From Nocardiopsis mwathae (GTDB lineage: Bacteria; Actinomycetota; Actinomycetes; Streptosporangiales; Streptosporangiaceae), in assembly GCF_014201195.1 (NCBI RefSeq), contig NZ_JACHDS010000001.1:3038001-3102000 (forward strand): 64,000 nt of DNA, written 5' to 3'. Under the pieces are notes generated by a model. The model did no database searches and was not told the origin of the DNA. It saw nothing but the letters and a program-made list of their open reading frames with translations. The translations under genes and the position numbers were made by a program. How positions within the stretch are numbered: position 1 is the first letter of the stretch; every line of letters starts with the position of its first letter. Shown here piece after piece: positions 41,528 through 49,447 of the stretch.

Positions 41528-41605
41528 CCCTTTTCGTCGGCCTCGGGGGAACGGCCCGAATCGCGTCGGGAATCCGGGCCGTTCCCCCGAGGTCGACGAA
41601 AAGGG
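41528..41605. repeat. CGTYGAYCTCGG hairpin element 4
   Basis: 31-bp arms with a single G-U position, beginning CCCTTTTCGTCGGCCTCGGG (left) and carrying CGTCGACCTCGG in the complement of the right arm, with a 16-nt loop. It lies 16 bp after the glnA4-like stop and 18 bp before the aldehyde dehydrogenase start, between two co-directional genes. Confidence 0.85.
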
Positions 41606-41623
41606 CCGAGGGGAAGCCACACG

Positions 41624-42997
41624 ATGACCCGCGAAACGTCCTACACCGTGATCGACCCGGCCACCGAGGAGGCGATCACCACCGTCCCCCTGGCCTCCGA
41701 GGAGGAGACCGACGCCGCCGTGGCTCGCGCCCGCGCCGCCTTCCCGGCGTGGCGGGCCATGGCGCCCGGCGACCGGGCGCGGCTGCTGCGCGAGGTCGCC
41801 GCGGCGATCGACGCGCACGCCGAGGAGCTCGCCGCCCTGGAGGTGCGCAACGCCGGCCACCCCATCGGCCAGGCCCGCTGGGAGGCCGCCAACGCACGCG
41901 ACGTCTTCTCCTACTTCGCCGCCGCGCCCGAGCGCAACACCGGGCGGCAGATCCCGGTGCCCGGCGGATGGAGCGTCACCTTCGCCGAACCGCTGGGGGT
42001 GGTCGGCGTGATCGTGCCGTGGAACTTCCCGATGCCGATCCTCGCCTGGGGCGCCGCCCCCGCCCTCGCGGCCGGCAACACCGTCATCGTCAAGCCGGCC
42101 GAGCTCACCCCGCTCACCGCGATCCGCATCGGCCGACTCGCCGCAGAGGCGGGCCTGCCCGAGGGCGTGCTTCAGGTGCTGCCCGGAGCCGGGCCGGTCG
42201 CCGGGGAGCGGCTGGTGCGCCACCCCGGCGTCGACAAGATCACGTTCACCGGGTCCACCGCCGTGGGCAAGCGCATCATGGCCGCCTGCGCCGACGACGT
42301 GAAGCGGGTGACCCTGGAGCTCGGCGGGAAGAGCGCCAACATCGTCTTCGCCGACGCCGACATCGAGAAGGCCGCGGCCGCCGCCCCCGGCGGGGTGTTC
42401 GACAACGCCGGACAGGACTGCTGCGCCCGCTCGCGGCTGCTGGTGCAGCGCGAGGTGTTCGACCGGTTCATGGAGCTGCTCGAACCCGCGGTCACCGGAA
42501 TCGCGGTGGGCGACCCGCGCGATGCCGCCACCGAGATGGGGCCGCTCATCTCGGCGGCGCAGCGCGACCGGGTCGCCTCCTACGTCCCCCAGGACGCACC
42601 GGTGGCGTTCCGCGGCACGGCGCCGCAGGGGCCGGGCTTCTGGTTCCCGCCGACCGTGCTGCTGCCGCCGGGGCCCGACGACCGCGCGTTCACCGAGGAG
42701 ATCTTCGGCCCGGTGGTCTGCGTGCTGCCGTTCGACGACGAGGCCGACGCCGTCCGGATCGCCAACACGACCGAGTTCGGGCTGGCCGGGTCCATCTGGA
42801 CCCGCGACGTGGGCCGTGCGCTGCGCGTCTCACGGGCGGTCACGGCGGGCAACCTGTCGGTCAACTCGCACTCGGCCGTTCGCTACTGGACGCCGTTCGG
42901 CGGGTTCAAGCAGTCGGGGATCGGCCGCGAACTCGGCCCCGACGCGCTCGACGCCTTCACCGACACCAAGACCGTGTTCGTCTCCGACGACACCTGA
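41624..42997 (+). CDS. NAD(P)+-dependent aldehyde dehydrogenase
   Basis: A 457-residue ALDH. NAD-binding residues lie in VGVIVPWNFPMPILAWGAAP and ITFTGSTAVGK; the general base Glu232 is in TLELGGKSANIVF and the catalytic Cys266 in GQDCCARSR. In gamma-glutamylation pathways such an enzyme oxidises a glutamylated amino-aldehyde to the acid. The ATG at 41624 is chosen over the earlier frame, which is merely the hairpin read through. GAGGGGA lies about 10 nt upstream. Its position after the GlnA4-type ligase supports use in amine catabolism. Confidence 0.93.
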   Translation: MTRETSYTVIDPATEEAITTVPLASEEETDAAVARARAAFPAWRAMAPGDRARLLREVAAAIDAHAEELAALEVRNAGHPIGQARWEAANARDVFSYFAAAPERNTGRQIPVPGGWSVTFAEPLGVVGVIVPWNFPMPILAWGAAPALAAGNTVIVKPAELTPLTAIRIGRLAAEAGLPEGVLQVLPGAGPVAGERLVRHPGVDKITFTGSTAVGKRIMAACADDVKRVTLELGGKSANIVFADADIEKAAAAAPGGVFDNAGQDCCARSRLLVQREVFDRFMELLEPAVTGIAVGDPRDAATEMGPLISAAQRDRVASYVPQDAPVAFRGTAPQGPGFWFPPTVLLPPGPDDRAFTEEIFGPVVCVLPFDDEADAVRIANTTEFGLAGSIWTRDVGRALRVSRAVTAGNLSVNSHSAVRYWTPFGGFKQSGIGRELGPDALDAFTDTKTVFVSDDT

Positions 42998-43021
42998 ACC
43001 GATCAGGGAGAGCAAGCGCAC

Positions 43022-43786
43022 ATGCAACGATTCGAGGGCCGTGTCGCCGTCATCACCGGCGCGGGCAGCGGGATCGGGAGGGCCACCGCGCTGCGGCTGG
43101 CCTCCGAGGGCGCGACCATCGTCGCCGTCGACCTCGACCGAGAGGCGGGAGACGCCGTCGCCGAGGAGACCGGCGGGTCGGCCATCGCCGCCGACGTCAC
43201 CGACGAGGAGGCCGTCAAGGCCGCCTTCGCCGAGGTCAAGGACGTCTACGGGCGCGTGGACGTGGCGTTCAACAACGCCGGGATCTCCCCGCCCGACGAC
43301 GACTCCATCCTGGACACCGGGATCGACGCCTGGCGCCGCGTGCAGGAGGTCAACCTGACCTCGGTCTACCTGTGCTGCAAGTACGCCCTGCCGCACATGC
43401 GCGAGCAGGGCCGGGGGGCGATCGTCAACACGGCCTCCTTCGTGGCCACCATGGGCGCGGCCACCTCGCAGATCTCCTACACCGCCAGCAAGGGCGGGGT
43501 GCTGGCGATGAGCCGGGAGCTGGGCGTGCAGTTCGCCCGCGAAGGGATCCGCGTCAACGCGCTGTCCCCCGGGCCGGTCAACACGCCGCTGCTCACGGAA
43601 CTGTTCGCCAAGGACCCCGAGCGCGCCCAGCGGCGGCTGGTACACGTGCCCTTCGGCCGGTTCGCCGAACCGGAGGAGATCGCGGCCGCCGTGGCGTTCC
43701 TGGCCAGCGACGACGCCTCTTTCATCACCGCGTCGAACTTCCTGGTCGACGGCGGGATCTCCGGCGCCTACGTCACGCCGCTGTAA
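43022..43786 (+). CDS. Short-chain dehydrogenase/reductase
   Basis: A 254-residue classical SDR: cofactor loop TGAGSGIGRAT, NNAG (NNAGISPPDDD), Ser in NTASFVATMGAA and the catalytic pair YTASKGG, then SPGPVNTPL. Asp at the end of beta-2 (VAVDLDRE) predicts NAD(H). It is 24 bp after the aldehyde dehydrogenase stop and clearly co-transcribed. Its likely job is an alcohol-to-aldehyde step ahead of that dehydrogenase, as needed for a glutamylated amino-alcohol such as ethanolamine. A perfect 36-bp palindrome follows. Confidence 0.9.
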   Translation: MQRFEGRVAVITGAGSGIGRATALRLASEGATIVAVDLDREAGDAVAEETGGSAIAADVTDEEAVKAAFAEVKDVYGRVDVAFNNAGISPPDDDSILDTGIDAWRRVQEVNLTSVYLCCKYALPHMREQGRGAIVNTASFVATMGAATSQISYTASKGGVLAMSRELGVQFAREGIRVNALSPGPVNTPLLTELFAKDPERAQRRLVHVPFGRFAEPEEIAAAVAFLASDDASFITASNFLVDGGISGAYVTPL

Positions 43787-43798
43787 CCGCGGAGGCGG

Positions 43799-43834
43799 CC
43801 GCCTTTCGGTTCCGCCGGCGGAACCGAAAGGCGG
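43799..43834. terminator. Perfect 36-bp palindromic terminator
   Basis: CCGCCTTTCGGTTCCGCC followed directly by its exact complement, 12 bp past the SDR stop. The next gene is on the same strand 74 bp on, so this may be attenuating rather than absolute. Confidence 0.75.
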
Positions 43835-43908
43835 TCCACGACACTGGAAGGCGGGACCACCGTCGCACCGCGGGTCCCGCTCACGGGCGAGCAACGAGAG
43901 GACGTGCG

Positions 43909-44616
43909 ATGAACCGGCCGATCATCGGCATATCCGCCTACGCCGAACAGGCGCGCTGGGGTGAGGCGTGGGACCTGCCGGCCACACTCCTCCCCCAGGC
44001 CTATGCCGACTCCGTGGCCGCCTCCGGCGCGGCCCCCGTCCTCCTGCCCTCGGTCGAGGGCACGGCCGACACCGTCGCCCGGCTGGACGGGCTGGTGCTG
44101 GCCGGGGGCGGTGACATCGACCCGGCCCGCTACGGCGCCGCGGCCGCCCCGCCGACGGCGGGGGTGCGCCCGGCCCGCGACAGCACCGAGTTCGCCCTGC
44201 TGGAGGCGGCGCTGGACCGGGGCATCCCGGTGCTCGGGATCTGCCGGGGCATGCAGGTGATGAACGTGGCCCGCGGCGGCACCCTGCACCAGCACCTGCC
44301 CGACCTGGTGCGCAGCGACGTGCACCGGCAGCGGCTCGCCGCCTTCGACCCGCACCCGGTCAAGGTCGCCCCGGACAGCCCCCTGGCCGATATCCTCGGC
44401 CGCACCGTGCTCGACGTTCCCTCCTACCACCACCAGGGCCTGGCCGTGCTGGGCCGCGGCGTCGCCCCGATGGCCTGGACGGACGACGGCACCGTCGAGG
44501 CCATCGCCTACACCGACCGTCCCGGGGTGCTCGGCGTCCAGTGGCACCCGGAGATGGACGACGACCCGAGCCTGTTCGACTGGCTGACCGAACGGGCCCG
44601 GGCGCCGCGGCGGTAG
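43909..44616 (+). CDS. Class-I amidotransferase-like gamma-glutamyl hydrolase (PuuD type)
   Basis: A 235-residue peptidase C26 enzyme: RPIIGISAYAEQARWG, LVLAGGGDIDPARYG, the nucleophile Cys112 in GICRGMQ and the His-Glu pair in VQWHPEMDDD. E. coli PuuD frees GABA from gamma-glutamyl-GABA. Here the enzyme would release the carboxylated product and glutamate after glutamylation and oxidation, closing the cycle begun by the GlnA4-type ligase. GAGAGGA lies 8 nt before the ATG. It is separated from the SDR by a palindrome but is in the same orientation. Confidence 0.9.
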   Translation: MNRPIIGISAYAEQARWGEAWDLPATLLPQAYADSVAASGAAPVLLPSVEGTADTVARLDGLVLAGGGDIDPARYGAAAAPPTAGVRPARDSTEFALLEAALDRGIPVLGICRGMQVMNVARGGTLHQHLPDLVRSDVHRQRLAAFDPHPVKVAPDSPLADILGRTVLDVPSYHHQGLAVLGRGVAPMAWTDDGTVEAIAYTDRPGVLGVQWHPEMDDDPSLFDWLTERARAPRR

Positions 44617-44651
44617 CGCCGGGGCGGGGGTAACGACCGCCGGGCGAAGCG

Positions 44652-46007
44652 CTACCGCACCCTGGGCGTGTCGGGCATGTCCGACGTCTCCAGTCGCACC
44701 ACGCGGCCTTCGCGTCGCGCCTGTTCGGCGGCGAACACCATGAGGTGGGAGTGGAGCGCGTCCTGCCCGCTGGTGACCACCATGTCCGGGTCTCCGGCGG
44801 CCACCGCCCGGAAGAAGGAGGCCAGCAGGCCGGCGTCGCCGCCCCCGTGGCCGGTGTCGATCATCCCGGTGTCGGCGGCGGCCACGTCGATGACTTCGGT
44901 GGTGTCGGTCAGGAAGTCGTAGCGCGTGATGTGTTCGCCGTCGCAGGCCAGCTCACCGCGGGTGCCGTAGATCGCGGTGCGGCGCGGCCCCGCCCGGGTG
45001 AACGCGGTCATGGTGAACGCCGCCGTCACCCCTCCGGTGAACTCCAGCCCCACGACCTGGTGGTCGACGACGTCGTTGTCGCAGTGGTAGACACAGCGGC
45101 CGTAGGGGCCGTCGCGCAGGGCGGCCTCGATGGTCCGGGGTCCGGGGTCGGGGGTGAGCACGTCCAGCGGCCACCCGGTGCGGCCCCGGTCGAGGAAGCG
45201 CCGGTAGATGCGCAGGGCGGAGTAGGGGCAGTCGGGTTCGGCGGCGCAGTCGACGCACCGCTCGCCCGCACCCGGCGGCGCCTCCTCGGGACGGAAGTGC
45301 TTCAGCGAGCCGAACGAGGACACGGCGACGGCGTCGCGCCCGATGATGTGGCGCAGCCAGTCCAGGTCATGGCAGGACTTGGCGAGCAGCATCGGCGCGG
45401 TGTCGGCCTCGCGGCGCCAGTTGCCGCGCACGTAGGAGTGCGCCTGGTGCCAGAAGCCCACGGGTTCGACGTGGTCGACGCTGACGACCTCACCGATGCC
45501 GCCGGAGTCGATGATCTCCTTGAGCATCAGCGTGTAGCGGGCGTAGCGCAGCACGTGGCAGACCCCGAGCAGGACCCCGTTTCGGCGCGCCGCCGCGACG
45601 ATGGCCTCGCAGTCCGCGCGGGTCTGCGCCAGCGGCTTCTCGACCAGCAGGTGGTAGCCGAGGCCGGCGAAGGCCTCGGAGGGGGCGCGGTGGTCGTCGT
45701 CGAGCGTGCACACCAGGGCCACGTCGGCCAGGCGCGGGCGCGCCGCGGCCGCGCGCCAGTCGTCGAACCGCGCCTCGGGCGGCACCCCGTGGGCGTCGGC
45801 GAGCGGCTCCCGGTACTCCGGGCGCGGTTCGGCGACCGCCACCACCCGCGCGGCGCCGGGGTTGTTCTCGATCCACCGCGCGTAGCCGCCGCCGCGCGAT
45901 CCGGCGCCCACGATCATCACCCGTACCGGTGCCACCGGTGCCCCCTTGTCCGCTCTCGCCTGCCCTGGTCGCGCGGCCGCGCCGGGCGGCCCCGCCGATC
46001 CGCTCAT
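44652..46007 (-). CDS. Gfo/Idh/MocA-family oxidoreductase
   Basis: A 451-residue NAD(P)-dependent sugar or inositol dehydrogenase-like protein. The Rossmann loop is VMIVGAGSRGGGYARWIENN (about residues 29-48), the catalytic EKP is in LLVEKPLAQTRADCEAI, and HDLDWLRHIIG follows. A Cys cluster, CVDCAAEPDCPYSALRIYRR, is a recurrent extra in this subfamily and may bind metal or a cluster. It starts inside the stop of the second permease gene and is the last gene of a sugar-import operon, so it probably acts on the imported carbohydrate or a derivative. Confidence 0.9.
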   Translation of the reverse strand: MSGSAGPPGAAARPGQARADKGAPVAPVRVMIVGAGSRGGGYARWIENNPGAARVVAVAEPRPEYREPLADAHGVPPEARFDDWRAAAARPRLADVALVCTLDDDHRAPSEAFAGLGYHLLVEKPLAQTRADCEAIVAAARRNGVLLGVCHVLRYARYTLMLKEIIDSGGIGEVVSVDHVEPVGFWHQAHSYVRGNWRREADTAPMLLAKSCHDLDWLRHIIGRDAVAVSSFGSLKHFRPEEAPPGAGERCVDCAAEPDCPYSALRIYRRFLDRGRTGWPLDVLTPDPGPRTIEAALRDGPYGRCVYHCDNDVVDHQVVGLEFTGGVTAAFTMTAFTRAGPRRTAIYGTRGELACDGEHITRYDFLTDTTEVIDVAAADTGMIDTGHGGGDAGLLASFFRAVAAGDPDMVVTSGQDALHSHLMVFAAEQARREGRVVRLETSDMPDTPRVR

Positions 46008-46930
46008 CGGAACCCCCCGGCCGACAGTCCTCGGACGATCCGGCGCTGGAACAGCAGCACCAGGACGATGAGGGGGACCGTGACGACGACGCCGGCCGCC
46101 ATCTGCGAACCGAACGGCTGCTGGAACTCGGTGTCGCCGGCGAACTTGGCCAGTGCGACGGTCACCGGGTTCGAGGCCAGGGTGATGGAGACGACGCTGG
46201 AGATCAAGTACTCGTTCCAGGCGGCGAAGAACACCAGCAGGGCGGTGGTGGCCACGCCCGGTGCGGCCAGTGGCAGGATCACCCGGGAGAAGGCGCCGAC
46301 CGGGCCGCAGCCGTCGACCCGCGCGGCCTCCTCCAGCTCCCAGGGCATCTCGCGGAAGAACGTGGTCAGCACGAAGATCGCCAGCGGGAGCGCGAAGCTG
46401 ATGTTGGGCACGACCATCGCCTGGTACTGGTCGATCCACCCCCAGTCACTGAACAGCTGGTAGAGCGGGGTGACGATGGCGACGCCGGGGAACATCGAGC
46501 TGGCCAGGACCAGGCCGAGCACCAGGTTGCGGCCGCGGAAGCGCAGCCGCGCCAGCGCGTAGCCGCAGGAGACCGCGATGACCATGGCCAGGCCGGTGGT
46601 GGCCACGGCGATGATGATGCTGTTGCGGACCGCGTAGCCGAAGTGGTTCTCACCGCCGAAGACGCCGCGGTAGTTGACGAGCGTGGGTGCGGCCGGCCAC
46701 AGGCTGTTGTCGGTGATCTCCCCCGGGCCTTTGAGGCTGGAGACGAACATCCAGTAGAAGGGCGCCAGGCAGTAGAGGACGAGCAGCAGGATTCCGCCCG
46801 CGATCACCCACGACTCCCAGGTCATGGGCGCGCGGCGGCGCCGGGCGGTGGCCGTTCCGCCCCGCCGCCGTGCCGGGGCGGGGGCGCCCGCGGCCGCGGT
46901 GCTCCCCGTCGCGTTCCCCATCGGGTTCAC
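46004..46930 (-). CDS. Sugar ABC transporter permease (MalG type)
   Basis: A 308-residue inner-membrane permease with six helices. The EAA loop contacting the ATPase is FREMPWELEEAARVDGCGPV, then FSRVILPLAAPGVA. The GTG at 46930 overlaps the preceding stop (GTGA); the ATG at 46921 is possible. A long Arg/Ala-rich N-terminus precedes helix 1. No ATPase gene is in the operon, as is common for actinomycete CUT1 importers that share a single MsiK ATPase. Confidence 0.93.
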   Translation of the reverse strand: MNPMGNATGSTAAAGAPAPARRRGGTATARRRRAPMTWESWVIAGGILLLVLYCLAPFYWMFVSSLKGPGEITDNSLWPAAPTLVNYRGVFGGENHFGYAVRNSIIIAVATTGLAMVIAVSCGYALARLRFRGRNLVLGLVLASSMFPGVAIVTPLYQLFSDWGWIDQYQAMVVPNISFALPLAIFVLTTFFREMPWELEEAARVDGCGPVGAFSRVILPLAAPGVATTALLVFFAAWNEYLISSVVSITLASNPVTVALAKFAGDTEFQQPFGSQMAAGVVVTVPLIVLVLLFQRRIVRGLSAGGFR

Positions 46931-47895
46931 CGCCGCGCTCCCCCCTCGCCGCCGAAGCCGGCGAACACGTTCGCGCCGATCGTCCTGATCAGCAGGAAGG
47001 CGCACAGGAAGACGAACAGGAAGGTGATCGTCGACAGCGCGCCGCCGTAGCCCTGCCGGAGCTCGCTCGTGGCCGCCTGGACGACCAGCATGGACAGGGT
47101 GTCGGTGTTGTTGGCCCCGCCGGTGAGGATCTGCGGGAGGTCGTACATGCGCAGCGCGTCCAGCGTGCGGAAGAGCACCGCGACCACCAGCGCCGGCTTG
47201 ACCAGGGGCAGGGTGATGGAGGTGAACCGCTTCCAGGCGGAGGCGCCGTCGATGGCCGCGGCCTCGTAGAGGTGCGGCGGTATGGTCTGCAGCCCGGCGA
47301 GGATGAGCAGCGCGACGAAGGGGGACGTCTTCCAGACCTCGGCGAAGATGATCGACCACTTGGCCGGCCACTCGCTGCCGCCCCAGACGATGTCGGTGCC
47401 CAGCAGCGCGTTGACGACGCCGTCGGGCTGCAGCATCCACCCCCACATGACGGCGCTCACCGCCGTGGGCAGCGCCCAGGGCAGCAGCACGGCGACGCGC
47501 ACGATGCCCCGGCCGCGGAAGGCGCGGTGCATCACCAGGGCCATGGCGAGGCCGAGCAGGGTCTCGATGGTGACGGTGACGACGGTGAACAGGACGGTGT
47601 TGGCGAAGGCGTTCCAGAACTCGACGCGCTCGAAGCCCCAGAGCGCCTCGGCGTAGTTGGCGAAGCCGACGAAGTCGGGGTCGCCCCGGATGGGGTCGTC
47701 GAACACCGACCGGACGACGGCGCGGGTGACCGGGTAGGCCACGATGAGGCCGAGGGCGACGAGGGTCGGCAGGAGCAGCCAGAACGCCAGTCGGCGCTCG
47801 ACGGCGCGTTCTCCCCGGCCGGGGCCGGTCCGGCCGCGGGTGCCCGAGGCGGTGCGCGGCCGTGCCCGCAGGGCGTCGGGGGGCGGGACGGTCAT
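46927..47895 (-). CDS. Sugar ABC transporter permease (MalF type)
   Basis: A 322-residue permease with a long basic N-terminus, six helices (RLAFWLLLPTLVALGLIVAY first) and the EAA loop PHLYEAAAIDGASAWKRFTS. It starts inside the stop of the binding-protein gene (ATGA) and ends in the GTGA overlap with the next permease, so the operon is tightly coupled. It pairs with the MalG-type permease to form the channel. Confidence 0.93.
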   Translation of the reverse strand: MTVPPPDALRARPRTASGTRGRTGPGRGERAVERRLAFWLLLPTLVALGLIVAYPVTRAVVRSVFDDPIRGDPDFVGFANYAEALWGFERVEFWNAFANTVLFTVVTVTIETLLGLAMALVMHRAFRGRGIVRVAVLLPWALPTAVSAVMWGWMLQPDGVVNALLGTDIVWGGSEWPAKWSIIFAEVWKTSPFVALLILAGLQTIPPHLYEAAAIDGASAWKRFTSITLPLVKPALVVAVLFRTLDALRMYDLPQILTGGANNTDTLSMLVVQAATSELRQGYGGALSTITFLFVFLCAFLLIRTIGANVFAGFGGEGGARR

Positions 47896-49160
47896 GTGTC
47901 CCTCACCGCCCACTCCAGCTCCTCCTGGAGGTCGGCCACCGCCTCGTCGACGGTCTTCTCACCGGACAGGGCGGCGTGGACGTGCTTCTGCACGGCGTTG
48001 GTGACGTCGTTGTAGCGCGGCGACACCGGGCGCGGCTGGACGGCGTCCAGGGCACGGCGCTGCGGGACGAGGTGCGGGGCGGCCGCCATCAGCTCCTCGT
48101 CCTCGTAGTTGGCCTGCCAGGAGGTGGGCGTGTTGGTCTCGGCCATCCACCGGCGCTGGACCGCTTCGCTCTGCACGAACTCGATGAAGCGCAGAGCCTC
48201 GGCCTTGTTGCCGCTGTAGGCGGACAGGGCGAGGTTGTTTCCGCCGAGCGTGCCGGTGCCGGGTCCCTCGTGGCCGGGAAGCGGGACCGCGTCGAACCGG
48301 CCCTGCACCCGCGACTCGGGGCCGGGCTCCTCCATGGCGGGCCAGGCGAACGCCCAGTTGCGCATGAACAGCAGGTCGCCGCGTTGGAAGGCGAGGCGGG
48401 CCTCGTCCTCCATGTAGGTGAGCGCCGCCCTGGGGATGTAGCCCTGCTCGAAGCCGTCGACCAGGAAGCCCAGCCCCGCCCGCGCCTCCGGTGAGTCGAC
48501 GGCGACCCCGCCGTCCTCGTCGATGATGCGCCCGCCGGCCGAGGCGATGGCCTCGGTCGCGTTCACGGTCAGGCCCTCGTAGCGGGCGAACTGCCCGGCG
48601 TAGCAGTCCATGCCGTGCTCTTCGGCGAGGGGGCAGGCGGCGATGAGTTCGGCCCAGGTGGTGGGCGGGTCGTCGATGAGGTCGCTGCGGTAGTAGAGCA
48701 TGCCGGTTCCGGTGGCGAAGGGGGCGGCGTACAGCTCGCCCCCGTAGGTTCCGGTGGCCGCGGCGGCGGGGAGGATGCCGGGGCCGGCGAAGCGCTCCCT
48801 GTCGAGTGGTTCGAGCCAGCCGCGGGCGGCGAACTCGGCGGTCCACACGGCGTCGGTGTAGAGCACGTCGTAGCGGCCGGTGCGGGCCTGGAGGTCCTGG
48901 ACCAGGGCGTTGCGCTGGGCGTCGGCCGCGGCGGCGAGGTAGACGACGCGAACGCGCGCGTCGGGGTTCGCCTCGTTGAAGTGCCCGATGATCGCGCCCA
49001 TGTCGCCGCCGGATGCGCGGGTCACGGCGAAGGTGACGACCGCGTCCGCGTCCTCACCGGGCAGGCTGCCGGCGCAGCCGCTCGTGGCGAACACGGCGCC
49101 CGCGACGACCAGGGCGAGTCGTCGGGCCCACGGTCCGGGCCCGGGTCCGGAAGTAGCCAT
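47892..49160 (-). CDS. Sugar-binding lipoprotein of an ABC importer
   Basis: A 422-residue extracytoplasmic solute receptor (cluster B/CUT1). The signal peptide ends in a lipobox ATSGC near residue 29. VVTFAVTRASGGDMGAIIGH, TGRYDVLYTDAVWTAEFAAR and AAPFATGTGMLYYRSDLIDD are typical of the fold. The ATG at 49160 follows GGAGG at 4 nt. It is the first gene of the importer operon, with a perfect palindrome 18 bp upstream and a divergent ROK regulator gene. The sugar is not predictable; neither glycosidase nor kinase is present. Confidence 0.92.
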   Translation of the reverse strand: MATSGPGPGPWARRLALVVAGAVFATSGCAGSLPGEDADAVVTFAVTRASGGDMGAIIGHFNEANPDARVRVVYLAAAADAQRNALVQDLQARTGRYDVLYTDAVWTAEFAARGWLEPLDRERFAGPGILPAAAATGTYGGELYAAPFATGTGMLYYRSDLIDDPPTTWAELIAACPLAEEHGMDCYAGQFARYEGLTVNATEAIASAGGRIIDEDGGVAVDSPEARAGLGFLVDGFEQGYIPRAALTYMEDEARLAFQRGDLLFMRNWAFAWPAMEEPGPESRVQGRFDAVPLPGHEGPGTGTLGGNNLALSAYSGNKAEALRFIEFVQSEAVQRRWMAETNTPTSWQANYEDEELMAAAPHLVPQRRALDAVQPRPVSPRYNDVTNAVQKHVHAALSGEKTVDEAVADLQEELEWAVRDT

Positions 49161-49178
49161 CCGGCCTCCTGTGGCGGG

Positions 49179-49198
49179 AGCGTGTTTCATAACACGCT
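49179..49198. promoter_or_regulatory. Palindromic operator of the sugar importer
   Basis: AGCGTGTT-TCAT-AACACGCT, perfect 8-bp arms, lies just downstream of a plausible promoter and 18 bp before the start of the binding-protein gene. The divergent ROK protein is the obvious candidate ligand. Confidence 0.7.
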
Positions 49199-49204
49199 TT
49201 ACAA

Positions 49205-49234
49205 ATCGAACAGGATGGCGTGAGGTGATGTCAA
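49205..49234 (-). promoter_or_regulatory. Candidate promoter of the sugar importer operon
   Basis: TTGACA (49234-49229), 18 bp, TTCGAT (49210-49205) on the minus strand. The palindrome 49179-49198 would cover the transcription start. The 287-bp divergent gap contains no gene. Confidence 0.4.
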
Positions 49235-49447
49235 CACTCGGTTGCGGGACACTGCCCGGACCCCCGTGGACCTCCCCCTGCGCCTCGACGGGACATCACC
49301 GTGCGGTCACTCCGTATCCACCGGGCGGTACTCGCGCGATCATGGGAGGTGACGGGGTCGGCTCCGGTGAGCGGGGACGTCGACGCGGCCGACCGCCACG
49401 ACACGGACGACGAAGGGCACGGGGTGCGCGGAGACGGAGAGTCCACC

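Noticed and set aside
41519-41623. Upstream start of the aldehyde dehydrogenase at 41519
   Set aside because: The extra 35 residues are merely the hairpin element read in frame; the ATG at 41624 has a suitable purine-rich site and fits family length.
41749-43900. Very long open frame (hundreds of residues) continuing into the PuuD-type gene
   Set aside because: It is an out-of-frame shadow of the aldehyde dehydrogenase and SDR genes, rich in Arg/Gly/Ala from high-GC codons; only the part from ATG 43909 has family motifs.
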